A stretch of 64,000 bases of DNA from Rhodopseudomonas palustris JSC-3b (lineage in GTDB: Bacteria; Pseudomonadota; Alphaproteobacteria; Rhizobiales; Xanthobacteraceae): the NCBI GenBank assembly GCA_000504425.1, contig KI632513.1, positions 1,047,491 through 1,111,490 of the forward strand. The letters are read 5' to 3'. The position numbers were made by a program, and so were the translations under genes. The first letter of the stretch is position 1. Every line of letters starts with the position of its first letter. Shown here one piece after another: positions 32,551 to 41,608 of this stretch. The notes beneath the pieces are model-generated. The model saw nothing but the letters and a program-made list of their open reading frames with translations, searched no databases and had not been told where the DNA came from.

Positions 32551-32982
32551 ATGTTCACCACTCCTGCTTTTGCTCAGGCCGCTGGCGCCGCCGGCGACAC
32601 CGGCGGCATGTTGATGTCGCTGCTGCCGTTCGTCCTGATTTTCATCATCATGTATTTCCTGATCCTTCGGCCGCAGCAGAAGAAGGTCAAGGAACACGCC
32701 GAGATGGTGAAGAACATCCGTCGTGGCGACACCATCATCACCTCGGGTGGTCTGGTCGGCAAAGTCACCAAGGTGATTGACGACGACACCGTGGAGTTCG
32801 AAGTTGCCGAAGGCATCCGCGCCCGCCAGATGCGCCAGATGATCACCGGCGTTCGCGCCAAGGGTGAGCCGCTCAGCGACCGCGCCGACAATGGCAAGGC
32901 CGCCAAGCCGGGCAAGGATGCCAAGGGCAAGGAAACCGAGGCCAAGGACGCCGAGGCCAAGGACGATTCCGCAACCAAGTAA
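32551..32982 (+). CDS. yajC: Sec translocon accessory protein YajC
   Basis: A small inner-membrane partner of SecDF. 143 residues: one transmembrane helix (about 19-42, LPFVLIFIIMYFLILRPQQKK), the conserved RPQQKKVKEHAEMVKNI and RGDTIITSGGLVGKV, then a Lys/Glu/Asp-rich tail from about 111 that E. coli YajC lacks. First gene of yajC-secD-secF, 55 bp before secD. Confidence 0.95.
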   Translation: MFTTPAFAQAAGAAGDTGGMLMSLLPFVLIFIIMYFLILRPQQKKVKEHAEMVKNIRRGDTIITSGGLVGKVTKVIDDDTVEFEVAEGIRARQMRQMITGVRAKGEPLSDRADNGKAAKPGKDAKGKETEAKDAEAKDDSATK

Positions 32983-33037
32983 ATGCCGCCGGCCCGATCT
33001 GTCGGGCCGGCCTGCTGCTCTCTGACAGGTCAACTCG

Positions 33038-34639
33038 ATGCTGTATTTCTCACGGTGGAAGGCGCTGGGGATCGTTCTGACAGCGCTGGCGGTCTGCCTA
33101 TGCGCGATCCCGAACTTCTTTCCGGAGAGCACGGTCAAGAGCTGGCCCAAATGGGCGCAGCGCCATCTGGTGCTCGGCCTCGATTTGCAGGGTGGCTCGC
33201 ACATCCTGCTCGAGGTCGATTCCAATTCGGTCCGCAAGGACAAGCTCGACCAGGTGCGCGACGACGTGCGCCGCGTGCTGCGCGAAGCCAAGATTCCCTA
33301 TACTGGCCTGAGCGTCCGCGCCGATGCCGTCGAAGTGCGGGTCAGCCGCGACAGCGACTGGCCGACCGCGCTGACCAAGCTGCGTGAATTGTCGCAGCCG
33401 CTCGGCGGCCTGATGGGCAGCAGCGGCCAGCGCAGCCTGGAAGTCAGCGATGCCGGCGGCGGCCTGTTCCGCCTGTCGGTGACCCAGGCGGCGATCAATG
33501 ACCGCATCCGCCAGTCGGTCGAACAGTCGATCCAGATCGTCGAACGCCGCGTCAACGAACTCGGCACCGTCGAACCGCTGATCCAGCGCCAGGGCCTCGA
33601 CCGCATTCTGGTTCAGGTGCCGGGCCTGCAGGACCCGACCCGCCTCAAGGAACTGCTCGGCAAGACCGCCAAGCTCGACTTCCGGATGGTCGACAACACC
33701 GTTTCGCCGGATCAGGCGTCGCGCAGCAATGTGCCGCCGGATTCCGAGCTGCTGATGAGCGCGCAGTCGCCCAAGCAGCCCTATGTCATCAAGAAGCAGG
33801 TGCTGGTCTCGGGCGCCGATCTCACCGACGCGCAGCCCGGCTTCGATCAGCGCACCAGCGAACCGATCGTCTCGTTCCGCTTCAACACCTCAGGCGCGCG
33901 CAAATTCGCCGCCGCCACCACCGAAAATGTCGGCCTGCCGTTCGCGATCGTGCTCGACAATGAGGTGATCTCCGCGCCGGTGATCCGCGAGCCGATCACG
34001 GGCGGTTCCGGCCAGATCTCCGGCAATTTCACCGTGCAGGCCGCCAACGATCTTGCGATCCTGCTGCGCGCTGGCGCGCTGCCGGCGCCGCTGACCATCA
34101 TCGAGGAACGCACCGTCGGTCCGGGCCTTGGTCAGGACTCGATCGAAAAGGGCGAAATGGCCGCCTATGTCGGCTCGATCCTGGTCATCATCTTCATGCT
34201 GCTGACCTACCGGCTGTTTGGCCTGTTCGCCAACCTCGCGGTCGCCATCAACGTCGCGATGATCTTTGGCGTGCTGTCGCTGCTTAACGCCACGCTGACG
34301 CTGCCCGGCATCGCCGGCATCGTGCTGACGGTCGGCATCGCGGTCGACTCCAACGTGCTGATCTATGAGCGCATCCGCGAGGAATTGCGCGGCGGACGCA
34401 CCGCGATCTCGGCGATCGACGCCGGCTTCAAGCGCGCGCTGGCGACCATTCTGGATTCTAACATCACCACCTTCATCGCCGCGGCCGTGCTGTTCTATAT
34501 CGGCACTGGCCCGGTTCGCGGTTTCGCGGTGACGCTCGGCATCGGCATTCTGACGACGGTGTTCACCGCCTTCTCCCTGACCCGGCTGATCGTCGCGACA
34601 TGGGTATGGTGGAAGCGGCCGCAAAGCGTGCCGATCTGA
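33038..34639 (+). CDS. secD: Protein translocase subunit SecD
   Basis: Uses the proton gradient with SecF to pull preproteins through the Sec channel. 533 residues: one N-terminal membrane helix, a large periplasmic region with LGLDLQGGSHILLEV and the FNTSGARKFAAATTEN segment, then five membrane helices from about residue 370, with GIAGIVLTVGIAVDSNVLIYERIREE (split here as TVGIAVDSNVLIYERIREE) as the proton-path motif. It ends 16 bp before secF. Confidence 0.97.
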   Translation: MLYFSRWKALGIVLTALAVCLCAIPNFFPESTVKSWPKWAQRHLVLGLDLQGGSHILLEVDSNSVRKDKLDQVRDDVRRVLREAKIPYTGLSVRADAVEVRVSRDSDWPTALTKLRELSQPLGGLMGSSGQRSLEVSDAGGGLFRLSVTQAAINDRIRQSVEQSIQIVERRVNELGTVEPLIQRQGLDRILVQVPGLQDPTRLKELLGKTAKLDFRMVDNTVSPDQASRSNVPPDSELLMSAQSPKQPYVIKKQVLVSGADLTDAQPGFDQRTSEPIVSFRFNTSGARKFAAATTENVGLPFAIVLDNEVISAPVIREPITGGSGQISGNFTVQAANDLAILLRAGALPAPLTIIEERTVGPGLGQDSIEKGEMAAYVGSILVIIFMLLTYRLFGLFANLAVAINVAMIFGVLSLLNATLTLPGIAGIVLTVGIAVDSNVLIYERIREELRGGRTAISAIDAGFKRALATILDSNITTFIAAAVLFYIGTGPVRGFAVTLGIGILTTVFTAFSLTRLIVATWVWWKRPQSVPI

Positions 34640-34655
34640 GAGAGCGGAGCACGCA

Positions 34656-35675
34656 GTGACGACCAATTGGATCTTGCTTGGGCTGGGAGCCGTCGTGGTG
34701 GTGCTGACTGTGGTCAGCGCATTCAACCTGCTGCCCTCGCTGCGGATCGTGCCCGACAACACACGATTCGATTTCACCCGCTTCCGTCGCATCAGCTTCC
34801 CGATCTCGGCGCTGCTGTCGATCGTGGCGATCACGCTGTTCTTCACCCACGGGCTGAATTTCGGCATCGATTTCCGCGGCGGCACGCTGCTGGAAGTGCA
34901 GACCAAGTCCGGCCCGGCCGATCTGGCGGCGATGCGCTCGACGCTCGGCAAGCTCGACCTCGGCGAAGTTCAGTTGCAACAGTTCGGCGGTCCGTCGGAC
35001 GTGCTGATCCGCATTGCCGAGCAGCCGGGCGGTGACGCCGCGCAGCAGGCCGCAGTGCAGAAGGTGCGCCAGACGCTCGGCGATGCGGTCGAATATCGCC
35101 GCGTCGAAGTGGTCGGCCCGCGCGTGTCCAGCGAACTGCTGGCCTACGGTATGCTCGGCCTGATGCTCGCGATCGTCGGCATCCTGATCTATCTCTGGTT
35201 CCGCTTCGAATGGCAGTTCGCGCTCGGCGCGATGATCGCCAACGTGCACGACATCGTGCTGACCATCGGCTTCATGTCGATCAGCCAGGTCGATTTCGAC
35301 CTGACCTCGATCGCGGCGCTGCTGACCATTCTCGGCTATTCGCTCAACGATACCGTCGTGATCTACGACCGTATCCGCGAAATGCTGCGGCGCTATAAGA
35401 AGATGCCGATGCCGGAGCTGCTGAACGAAGCGATCAACTCGACGCTGTCGCGCTCGATCATCACTCACGTCACCGTGACCTTGGCGTTGCTGGCACTGCT
35501 GCTGTTCGGCGGCCATGCGATCCACAGCTTCACCGCGGTGATGATGTTCGGCGTGGTGCTGGTCGGCACCTACACCTCGATCTTCATCGCGGCGCCGATC
35601 CTGATCTACCTTGGCGTCGGCCAGCATAGGGCCGATGCCAAGGAAGCGCCCTCGAAAGCGTCCTCGAAGTCCTGA
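34656..35675 (+). CDS. secF: Protein translocase subunit SecF
   Basis: 339 residues, six membrane helices. The N-terminal periplasmic part has GLNFGIDFRGGTLLEV; the membrane part has LTILGYSLNDTVVIYDRIRE. Start GTG 34656 has GGAG-like sequence upstream and gives the standard N-terminus. It partners SecD. Its stop overlaps the start of the next gene (TGATG), so the following two genes are probably in the same transcript. Confidence 0.96.
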   Translation: MTTNWILLGLGAVVVVLTVVSAFNLLPSLRIVPDNTRFDFTRFRRISFPISALLSIVAITLFFTHGLNFGIDFRGGTLLEVQTKSGPADLAAMRSTLGKLDLGEVQLQQFGGPSDVLIRIAEQPGGDAAQQAAVQKVRQTLGDAVEYRRVEVVGPRVSSELLAYGMLGLMLAIVGILIYLWFRFEWQFALGAMIANVHDIVLTIGFMSISQVDFDLTSIAALLTILGYSLNDTVVIYDRIREMLRRYKKMPMPELLNEAINSTLSRSIITHVTVTLALLALLLFGGHAIHSFTAVMMFGVVLVGTYTSIFIAAPILIYLGVGQHRADAKEAPSKASSKS

Positions 35676-36061
35676 TGGCAGGCGGCGCCGGCGAGGGGCT
35701 GCATCTGCCGCGCTCGGCGCCGATCGAAGCTTACGGCAAGGGCGGCTTCTACTTTGCGGAGATGTCGCACCAGGGCTCGCTGCTGTGCCTGCCGGACTCG
35801 ATCTGGGCCTGGCAGGTGGCGGCGCCGGGCGAGATCGACCAGCTCGCGCTTCAGCTGGTGTTCGACAGAGCCGCTGCGATCGACACCTTGATCATCGGCA
35901 CCGCCAATGAGGTCTGGATTGCCCCGGCGGAGCTGCGCGCAGCACTGCGCCAAGTTGGCGTGGTGCTCGATGTCATGCAGACCGGCCCGGCGATCCGCAC
36001 CTACAACATCATGATTGGCGAGGGCCGCCGGGTGGCCGCGGCGTTGATCGCGTTGCCATGA
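35675..36061 (+). CDS. Mth938-like (DUF498) protein, NDUFAF3 homologue
   Basis: A 128-residue single-domain protein, with IEAYGKGGFYFAEMSHQGSL, DTLIIGTANE and MQTGPAIRTYNIMIGEGRRVAAALI (shown as MQTGPAIRTYN). The mitochondrial homologue NDUFAF3 is a complex I assembly factor, and its bacterial homologues are known to sit next to secDF. It overlaps secF and the following gene by four bases each. Bacterial function is inferred. Confidence 0.88.
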   Translation: MAGGAGEGLHLPRSAPIEAYGKGGFYFAEMSHQGSLLCLPDSIWAWQVAAPGEIDQLALQLVFDRAAAIDTLIIGTANEVWIAPAELRAALRQVGVVLDVMQTGPAIRTYNIMIGEGRRVAAALIALP

Positions 36062-36933
36062 GCAGCGAAGCCGCGCCGGACCGGGACGCTGCGGCCTATT
36101 GTGCCGCCTTGGTCCGCGACCAGGATTTTGACCGCTATGCCGCGACCTTGTTCGTCGGCGCCGAGCCGCGCCGGGCGCTGCTGGCGCTGGCCGCGTTCAA
36201 CGTCGAGATCGTGCGGATTCCAAGACTGGTCAGCCAGCCGCTGGTCGGGGACATCAGGCTGCAATGGTGGAGCGATCTGCTCGACGGCACCGCCCATGGC
36301 GGGGAGGCCGGCAACCCGGTCGCCGCCGAACTGTTTTGGGCGATCAGCGCCTATCGCTTGCCGACTGCGCCGCTGCGCCGGCTGATCGAAGCGCGGCAGT
36401 TCGATCTCTACAACGATCCGATGCCGGACCTCGCCGTGTTGCAGGACTATTTGGACGCCACCGTCGGCGCTCTGCTGCAATTGGCGGCGATGGTGTTGCG
36501 CCCGGCGCCGGGCGGCCCCGAAGACGTGGACCCACACGCGGCGCACCACGCCGCGATGGCGCTCGGAATCGCCCAGCTGATCGCGCGGCTGCCCTACGAT
36601 GGGTCGCGGCGGCAACTCTATGTGCCGAAGGATCTGCTCGCGCGCCATGGCTCCAGCCCACAAGAGGTGTATGCCGGCCGGCCAACCAAGGCGCTGCAGG
36701 CGGCGCTCACCGAGCTGATCGCCGTCGGCCAGAGCCATCTCGCTCAGGCGCTGCAGGAGCTGCCCAGCCTGCCGCGTGAGCTGCGCCCGGCGCTGCTGCC
36801 GCTGGCGCTGGCGAGGCGCGATCTCGAGCGGCTGGCGCGGCCCGAACGCGACCCATTCCAGCCCGAGGAACGGTCGCGGCTGGCGACATTGTGGACGCTG
36901 TGGCGGGCGTTGCGCAGCCGGGCGTTTCGCTGA
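36058..36933 (+). CDS. Squalene/phytoene synthase family protein, NDUFAF6-like
   Basis: A 291-residue helical protein: YCAALVRDQDFDRYAATLFVG, RRALLALAAFNVEI, GDIRLQWWSDLLDG, ARQFDLYNDPMPDL. The Asp-rich metal motifs needed for prenyl condensation (DxxxD) are not well kept (EIVRIPRLV and ARQFDLYNDP), as in the NDUFAF6 complex I assembly branch. Translationally coupled to the NDUFAF3-like gene. A role in complex I assembly is inferred; a carotenoid or hopanoid enzyme is less likely. Confidence 0.8.
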   Translation: MSSEAAPDRDAAAYCAALVRDQDFDRYAATLFVGAEPRRALLALAAFNVEIVRIPRLVSQPLVGDIRLQWWSDLLDGTAHGGEAGNPVAAELFWAISAYRLPTAPLRRLIEARQFDLYNDPMPDLAVLQDYLDATVGALLQLAAMVLRPAPGGPEDVDPHAAHHAAMALGIAQLIARLPYDGSRRQLYVPKDLLARHGSSPQEVYAGRPTKALQAALTELIAVGQSHLAQALQELPSLPRELRPALLPLALARRDLERLARPERDPFQPEERSRLATLWTLWRALRSRAFR

Positions 36934-36959
36934 TCACCCGGTTCGTCGGTCACGGCGAG

Positions 36960-37337
36960 CCGCGCTGGATTGCTTCGCTGCGCTCGTAGTGAAGCGCTCG
37001 GCTTTCCCCGTCATTGCGAGGAGGCGTGGCCGACGAAGCAATCCACGCTTTGCTTGTGATCCTGGATTGCTTCGCTGCGCTCGCAATGACGACTCTGGTG
37101 GATGGCGTGCGCTCGACTTTCCCCGTCATTGCGAGGAGGCGTGGCCGACGAAGCAATCCACGCTTTGCTTGTGGTCCTGGATTGCTTCGCTGCGCTCGCA
37201 ATGACGACACTGGTGAGGGGCATGGTCTTGGCAGTGGCTCTCCACGTCATTGCGAGGAGGCGTAGCCGACGAAGCAATCCAGCTAAACTCTACTTAGCGA
37301 AAAAACTGAATTGCTTCGTCCCGCTCGCAATGACGGC
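36960..37337. repeat. Cluster of dispersed ~90-bp repeats, three full and one partial copy
   Basis: Full copies at about 37011-37091, 37123-37208 and 37245-37335 start CGTCATTGCGAGGAGGCGT and end with CGCTCGCAATGACG, with inverted arms (GAAGCAATCCA / TGGATTGCTTCG). A degraded half copy lies at 36960-36990. The second and third copies are nearly identical; the last has a changed loop. The copies fill the space between the NDUFAF6-like gene and trmFO. Confidence 0.85.
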
Positions 37338-37339
37338 TG

Positions 37340-38770
37340 TTAAGCCGCTTCTGCCAGTTTCACATGGGCGGCGATCCAGCCATCGAGATCGACCAAAGCG
37401 CGGGCGCTGAGCGCCTGCTTCTTGGCGACCGACTTTTCCGGACCGCGCAGCTTCTTGCCGTCCGGACCATGGGTCGGCGGCGAGGCCAGCGGCGGGAACA
37501 GCCCAAAATTGACGTTCATCGGCTGGAATGAGCGCGGGCCGGCATCGATGGTTTCGATGTGGCCGCCGGTGATGTGGCCGAGCAGGGCGCCAAGCGCCGT
37601 GGTTGGCGGCGGCGCCGGCAACGCCTGGCCTTTGGCTTCGGCCGCGGCGAACAAGCCCGCGATCAAGCCGATGCCGGCCGATTCCACATAACCCTCGCAG
37701 CCGGTCATCTGGCCGGCAAAGCGCAGCCGCGGCTCGGTGCGCAGCCGCAGCACGCCATCGAGCAATTTTGGCGAGTTCAGAAACGTGTTGCGATGCAGTC
37801 CACCAAGCCTTGCAAATTCAGCGTTTTCAAGCCCCGGGATGGTGCGGAACAGCCGGACTTGCTCGCCATGCTTCAGCTTGGTCTGGAAGCCGACCATGTT
37901 GTACAGCGTGCCGAGTTTGTTGTCCTGGCGCAGCTGCACGATGCCATAGGGCTTGACCGTCGGGTTGTGCGGATTGGTGAGCCCGACCGGCTTCATCGGC
38001 CCGTAGCGTAGCGTTTCCGGGCCGCGCTCGGCCATCACCTCGATCGGCAGGCAGCCGTCGAAATAGGGCGTGTCGCGTTCCCAGTCCTTGAAATCGACCT
38101 TATCGCCGGCCAGCAGCGCCGCGACAAACGCGTGATACTGCTCGCGGCTGAGCGGGCAGTTCAGGTAATCGGAGCCATTGCCGCCGGGGCCGACCTTGTC
38201 GTAGCGCGACTGGAACCAGGCCTTCGACATGTCGATCGAGTCGCGGTGCACGATCGGCGCGATCGCATCGAAGAAGGACAGCGAATCCTCGCCGGTCAGC
38301 GCCTGGAGCGCGGCGGCGAGCGGCGCCGAGGTCAGCGGCCCGGTCGCGATCACCACCTGCGACCAATCGGCTGGCGGCAGCCCCGTCAGCTCGCCGCGCT
38401 CGATTTCGATCAGCGGATGCTCGGTGAGCGCCTTCGTCACCGCGGCGGAAAAGCCGTCGCGATCGACCGCCAAGGCGCCGCCCGCCGGCACCTGATGGGC
38501 GTCGGCGGCGCGCATGATCAACGAGCCGAGCCGGCGCATTTCGGCATGCAGCAGCCCGACCGCGTTATTGGCGGCATCGTCAGAGCGGAATGAATTGGAG
38601 CAAACCAGTTCGGCGAGGCCGTCGGAGCGGTGCGCTTCAGTGCTGCGCTCCGGCCGCATTTCATGCAGCACGACGCGAACGCCGGATTGCGCGATTTGCC
38701 AGGCGGCTTCCGAACCGGCGAGGCCGCCGCCGACGACGTGGATGACGTGATCAAGGGAAGGTGAGGTCAT
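37340..38770 (-). CDS. trmFO: tRNA (uracil-54,C5)-methyltransferase, folate-dependent
   Basis: Methylates U54 in the T-loop using methylene-tetrahydrofolate and FAD. The 476-residue protein starts with the FAD-binding [16 protein letters not shown], then [18 protein letters not shown], and has [17 protein letters not shown] and [13 protein letters not shown], all standard for TrmFO. Its stop lies three bases from the repeat cluster. Confidence 0.96.
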   Translation of the reverse strand: MTSPSLDHVIHVVGGGLAGSEAAWQIAQSGVRVVLHEMRPERSTEAHRSDGLAELVCSNSFRSDDAANNAVGLLHAEMRRLGSLIMRAADAHQVPAGGALAVDRDGFSAAVTKALTEHPLIEIERGELTGLPPADWSQVVIATGPLTSAPLAAALQALTGEDSLSFFDAIAPIVHRDSIDMSKAWFQSRYDKVGPGGNGSDYLNCPLSREQYHAFVAALLAGDKVDFKDWERDTPYFDGCLPIEVMAERGPETLRYGPMKPVGLTNPHNPTVKPYGIVQLRQDNKLGTLYNMVGFQTKLKHGEQVRLFRTIPGLENAEFARLGGLHRNTFLNSPKLLDGVLRLRTEPRLRFAGQMTGCEGYVESAGIGLIAGLFAAAEAKGQALPAPPPTTALGALLGHITGGHIETIDAGPRSFQPMNVNFGLFPPLASPPTHGPDGKKLRGPEKSVAKKQALSARALVDLDGWIAAHVKLAEAA

Positions 38771-38840
38771 CTCCCACAGCTAGCGCGTTTCACGCCCGAG
38801 GGAAATGTTCCGTGCGGCATTCAATGCCGGTCCCAGAAAC

Positions 38841-38871
38841 GACAACGCCCGCCGTGAAGGCGGGCGCTGTC
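38841..38871 (-). terminator. Terminator after the DUF1127 gene
   Basis: GACAACGCCCGCC/GGCGGGCGCTGTC, 13 positions with one mismatch and a 5-base loop, with a short TTT after it on the minus strand. It begins 19 bases after the DUF1127 stop and before trmFO's upstream region. Confidence 0.6.
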
Positions 38872-38890
38872 GACGAGGACGTGTACGAAA

Positions 38891-39043
38891 TCAGCCTTGG
38901 TAGTGACCCGCCGCAACCCGCGGAATATCCGAACGATCGAGCCCAATATCAGCGAGCTCGCGGTCGCTGAGCTGGGAAAGTTCGCTCAGATTACGCTGAT
39001 AGTCGCGAAACTGACGGATCATGCGGATAAGCGAGAGTAACAT
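38891..39043 (-). CDS. DUF1127 small protein (YjiS-like)
   Basis: A 50-residue basic protein. The first half is MLLSLIRMIRQFRDYQRN and the second LSDRELADIGLDRSDIPRV, the DUF1127 signature. AAAGGAG lies six bases before ATG. DUF1127 proteins of alphaproteobacteria have been linked to RNA turnover and phosphate or stress responses; the role here is not known. It has its own terminator. Confidence 0.88.
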   Translation of the reverse strand: MLLSLIRMIRQFRDYQRNLSELSQLSDRELADIGLDRSDIPRVAAGHYQG

Positions 39044-39395
39044 GGTAGCTCCTTTGGCAACGATTCAGCCCTTGGAGGAAAGCCTCACCGTCGGAAAGGA
39101 AAATACTGCAAACCCACCGCAAACTGCAGTGCCTTTGTTGCGGTGCAGCTAAGCCTATGGCGCATGCCTTTTGGGCTGACCAGCGGTCGAAAGCTGCGGT
39201 TCGTTTCGTTAAACGATTGATTAGGCGATCATCGTCCCGCGCTGCACTGCTACGTCGTGGCTATATGAACGGAATTGCGACGTTTTGTCATGCAAATTCG
39301 TCATAACATTGTGGCGGAAATGACCGCCCATTGTGCAGTGCGGGCGGATGGCGCGTTCTTCGCCATATCGAAGACCAATGCGGCGTGGACAAACG
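39044..39395. other. Gene-free interval
   Basis: About 350 bases between the DUF1127 start and the DUF2189 stop. It should hold the DUF1127 promoter. A weak TGACCGCCC...GGGCGGAT hairpin lies near 39318-39348, which could end DUF2189 transcription. No coding frame with a credible ribosome site was seen. Confidence 0.5.
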
Positions 39396-40346
39396 CTAGT
39401 CGCGCTTCCAGTCGAGCAGCACTGAAGGGAAATCGGCGGCGGAGCGGCGCGCCCTGCGGCTCGGCCTGATCCGCGGCGGCGAGGGATTGGGCACCACCGC
39501 CTTGCGGTACAGATGCCAGGTGGCGTGGCCGAGCAGCGGCAGCACCACTGCGAGGCCGAGCAACAGCGGCAGCGAGCCGAGGATCAGCAGCGCCGCCACG
39601 ATCGCGCCCCAGGCGGCGATCGCGAGCGGATTGCGGGCGGTGACCCGCAGCGAGGTGGTGATCGCCTCGACCACGCCGATCTGGCGATCGAGCAGCAGCG
39701 GAAACGACACCAGGCTGAGGCACAGCGAGGCCGCCGCAAACAGGAAGCCGACACCGCCGCCGATCATGATCAGCTGCCAGCCGGCACGGGTGGTCAGCAC
39801 CTGCGTCACGAAGTCTGGGATCGCGGCGGCCGGAGCATTGCCAAAGGTCGCGACATAGATCGCCTGGGCGCTCGCCAGCCAGCCGACGAAGATCACCAGC
39901 AGCAGCGCGCCCAGCATCAGCATCGCGCCGAGCGAGGGCGAACGCAGCACGGCCGCGGCATCCCAGGCCGAGGCGGTCTGGCCAAGCTCGCGGCGGCGGC
40001 TCAGCTCATAGAGCCCGAGCGCGGCAAACGGCCCGATCAGCGCAAAGCCCGAGGCCAGTGGAAACAGCATCGGCAGCACCGCATAGCCCATCACGATGCG
40101 CGCTAAGGCGAGCCCGAGCAGCGGATAGATCACGCACAGCAAGATGGCGTGGCTCGGCACCGCCTTAAAGTCGGCCCAGCCGCGCCGCATCGCGTCAAGG
40201 AGGTCGGCGAGGTCGAGCCGCTGCACCACCGGGACCGGCACGGTCGGGGCGCCGGACGCGGCCGCGCCCACGGCAAAGGGCGCCTTTGCCGACGCCGGCG
40301 ACTGTTCGGGGGACGGTCCGTGGTCAGCCATCAGCATCTCCGTCAC
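39396..40346 (-). CDS. DUF2189 family integral membrane protein
   Basis: A 316-residue protein. A Pro/Ala-rich N-terminus of about 45 residues is followed by DLLDAMRRGWADFKAVPSHA and six hydrophobic segments, then a basic C-terminus (RPSRRARRSAADF). The W-x-DF and GFALIGPFAALGLYELSRR segments are typical of DUF2189. Function unknown. The annotated start is a GTG; an ATG three codons inside is equally possible. Confidence 0.85.
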   Translation of the reverse strand: MTEMLMADHGPSPEQSPASAKAPFAVGAAASGAPTVPVPVVQRLDLADLLDAMRRGWADFKAVPSHAILLCVIYPLLGLALARIVMGYAVLPMLFPLASGFALIGPFAALGLYELSRRRELGQTASAWDAAAVLRSPSLGAMLMLGALLLVIFVGWLASAQAIYVATFGNAPAAAIPDFVTQVLTTRAGWQLIMIGGGVGFLFAAASLCLSLVSFPLLLDRQIGVVEAITTSLRVTARNPLAIAAWGAIVAALLILGSLPLLLGLAVVLPLLGHATWHLYRKAVVPNPSPPRIRPSRRARRSAADFPSVLLDWKRD

Positions 40347-40633
40347 GCGGCACGATGGTTCGCAGCGACGCAGCGCTGCGAGAGGGGCTGTAATATGATA
40401 CTAACTACAATCGAGGGCGCCGGTTGCTCACGCTTGGGTGAGCGCCACGCGAACTGCGGCGGACTGCAATTTCCGCGATGCTCCGAGAAATGTCGCAATG
40501 CTCCGGAACATTTCGGGCGGCGCAGGATCAGCGCTGGTGATTCCGGCACGGCACCGGGATCGTCGATCAGATGATTTTGTTTTCAAGCGGAGTGGATGCG
40601 GTTCGCGTCAAGAACGCGTCAGAACATCAAGTT

Positions 40634-40665
40634 AGCTTCGGTTCAGATCCATTAGAACCGAAGCT
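40634..40665. promoter_or_regulatory. Inverted repeat upstream of the DUF3597 gene
   Basis: AGCTTCGGTTC and GAACCGAAGCT, a perfect 11-bp inverted repeat with a 10-base spacer, ending 64 bases before the DUF3597 start. It could be an operator or an mRNA leader hairpin. There is no T-run, so a terminator is less likely. The rest of the 40347-40729 interval shows no gene. Confidence 0.5.
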
Positions 40666-40729
40666 CTAAGCCATCGATTTAACGCAGCGATTGAACACAA
40701 CGAATTCAAGACAACAGATCGGAGGGAGC

Positions 40730-41116
40730 ATGAGTATTTTTAGCAAGATCATCGGCGCGATTTTTGGCGGCCATGCTGAAGCAGCGCCAGCTTCTGCGCC
40801 AGGCGGCACCGCGGGCGCTGGCGCGCCACCAGCCGCGGGCGGCGGTGCCGCGGCTGGCACGGTCGATGTCGGCGCGGTTCTCGACCAGGCGGTCGCGGCC
40901 AAGCATGAGAAGCTGGAATGGCGCACCTCGATCGTCGATCTGATGAAGGCGCTCGACATCGATTCCAGCCTGGCGGCCCGCAAGGAACTCGCCAAAGAGC
41001 TTGGCTATAGCGGCGACACCAGTGACAGCGCGACCATGAATATCTGGCTGCACAAGCAGGTGATCGCCAAGCTGGTCGCCAATGGCGGCAAGCTGCCGGC
41101 CGATTTCGGGCATTGA
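40730..41116 (+). CDS. DUF3597 family protein
   Basis: A 128-residue protein. MSIFSKIIGAIFG is followed by an Ala/Gly/Pro linker (about 15-50) and the conserved C-terminal domain EWRTSIVDLMKALDIDSSL, ARKELAKELGYSGD, ATMNIWLHKQVIAKLVANGG (cited in parts). GGAGGGAG lies before ATG 40730. A structure is known for the family but its function is not. Possible operator upstream. Confidence 0.88.
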   Translation: MSIFSKIIGAIFGGHAEAAPASAPGGTAGAGAPPAAGGGAAAGTVDVGAVLDQAVAAKHEKLEWRTSIVDLMKALDIDSSLAARKELAKELGYSGDTSDSATMNIWLHKQVIAKLVANGGKLPADFGH

Positions 41117-41221
41117 GCCTGTAGAACAGAGCGCGATGGGACGGCGAGGCCGCTTTGCTCTGCCAGCGGCGCGCCGTTCGTTCTCGGTGGTGGCAATGCG
41201 CGTCCGCGCGCGCTGCCGCGG

Positions 41222-41497
41222 CTACGCGGTCAGGTCGGCATATTCCGGATGCAGTTCCAGATAGTCGACCACGAAGCCGCAACCGGCGACCACTTTGAGG
41301 CCGTCGGCGCGGATCAGCTCGAGCGCGCCTTGCACCAGCCGCGAAGCAATGCCGCGGCCGCGCAGTTCCACCGGCGTTTCGGTGTGGGTGATGATTACCA
41401 CCCCCGGTTCCAGCCGATAATTGGCGAAAGCCACGCCGCCATCGACCTCCAGCTCGAAGCGATGCAGCGCCTTGTTGTCGCGGACGGCGTTGGTCAT
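41222..41497 (-). CDS. GNAT-like N-acetyltransferase (YjdJ/Gcn5-related small type)
   Basis: A 91-residue single-domain protein of the short GNAT family: FELEVDGGVAFANYRLEPG, ITHTETPVELRGRGIASRLV (acetyl-CoA-binding loop RGRGIAS) and VVAGCGFVVDYLELHPEYADL. ATG 41497 follows AGGAA; starts at 41518 or further up would add a non-conserved region. Substrate unknown. Confidence 0.88.
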   Translation of the reverse strand: MTNAVRDNKALHRFELEVDGGVAFANYRLEPGVVIITHTETPVELRGRGIASRLVQGALELIRADGLKVVAGCGFVVDYLELHPEYADLTA

Positions 41498-41608
41498 GGG
41501 GTTCCTGCGTGTGGTCATGGGCGGCGCCCCCGGATAGCGGTGCCGGACGTGCTTGGCAACCCGTCCAAATGCGAAGCCGTTCCTCATTTAACTTGCGGCA
41601 CACAGCCT

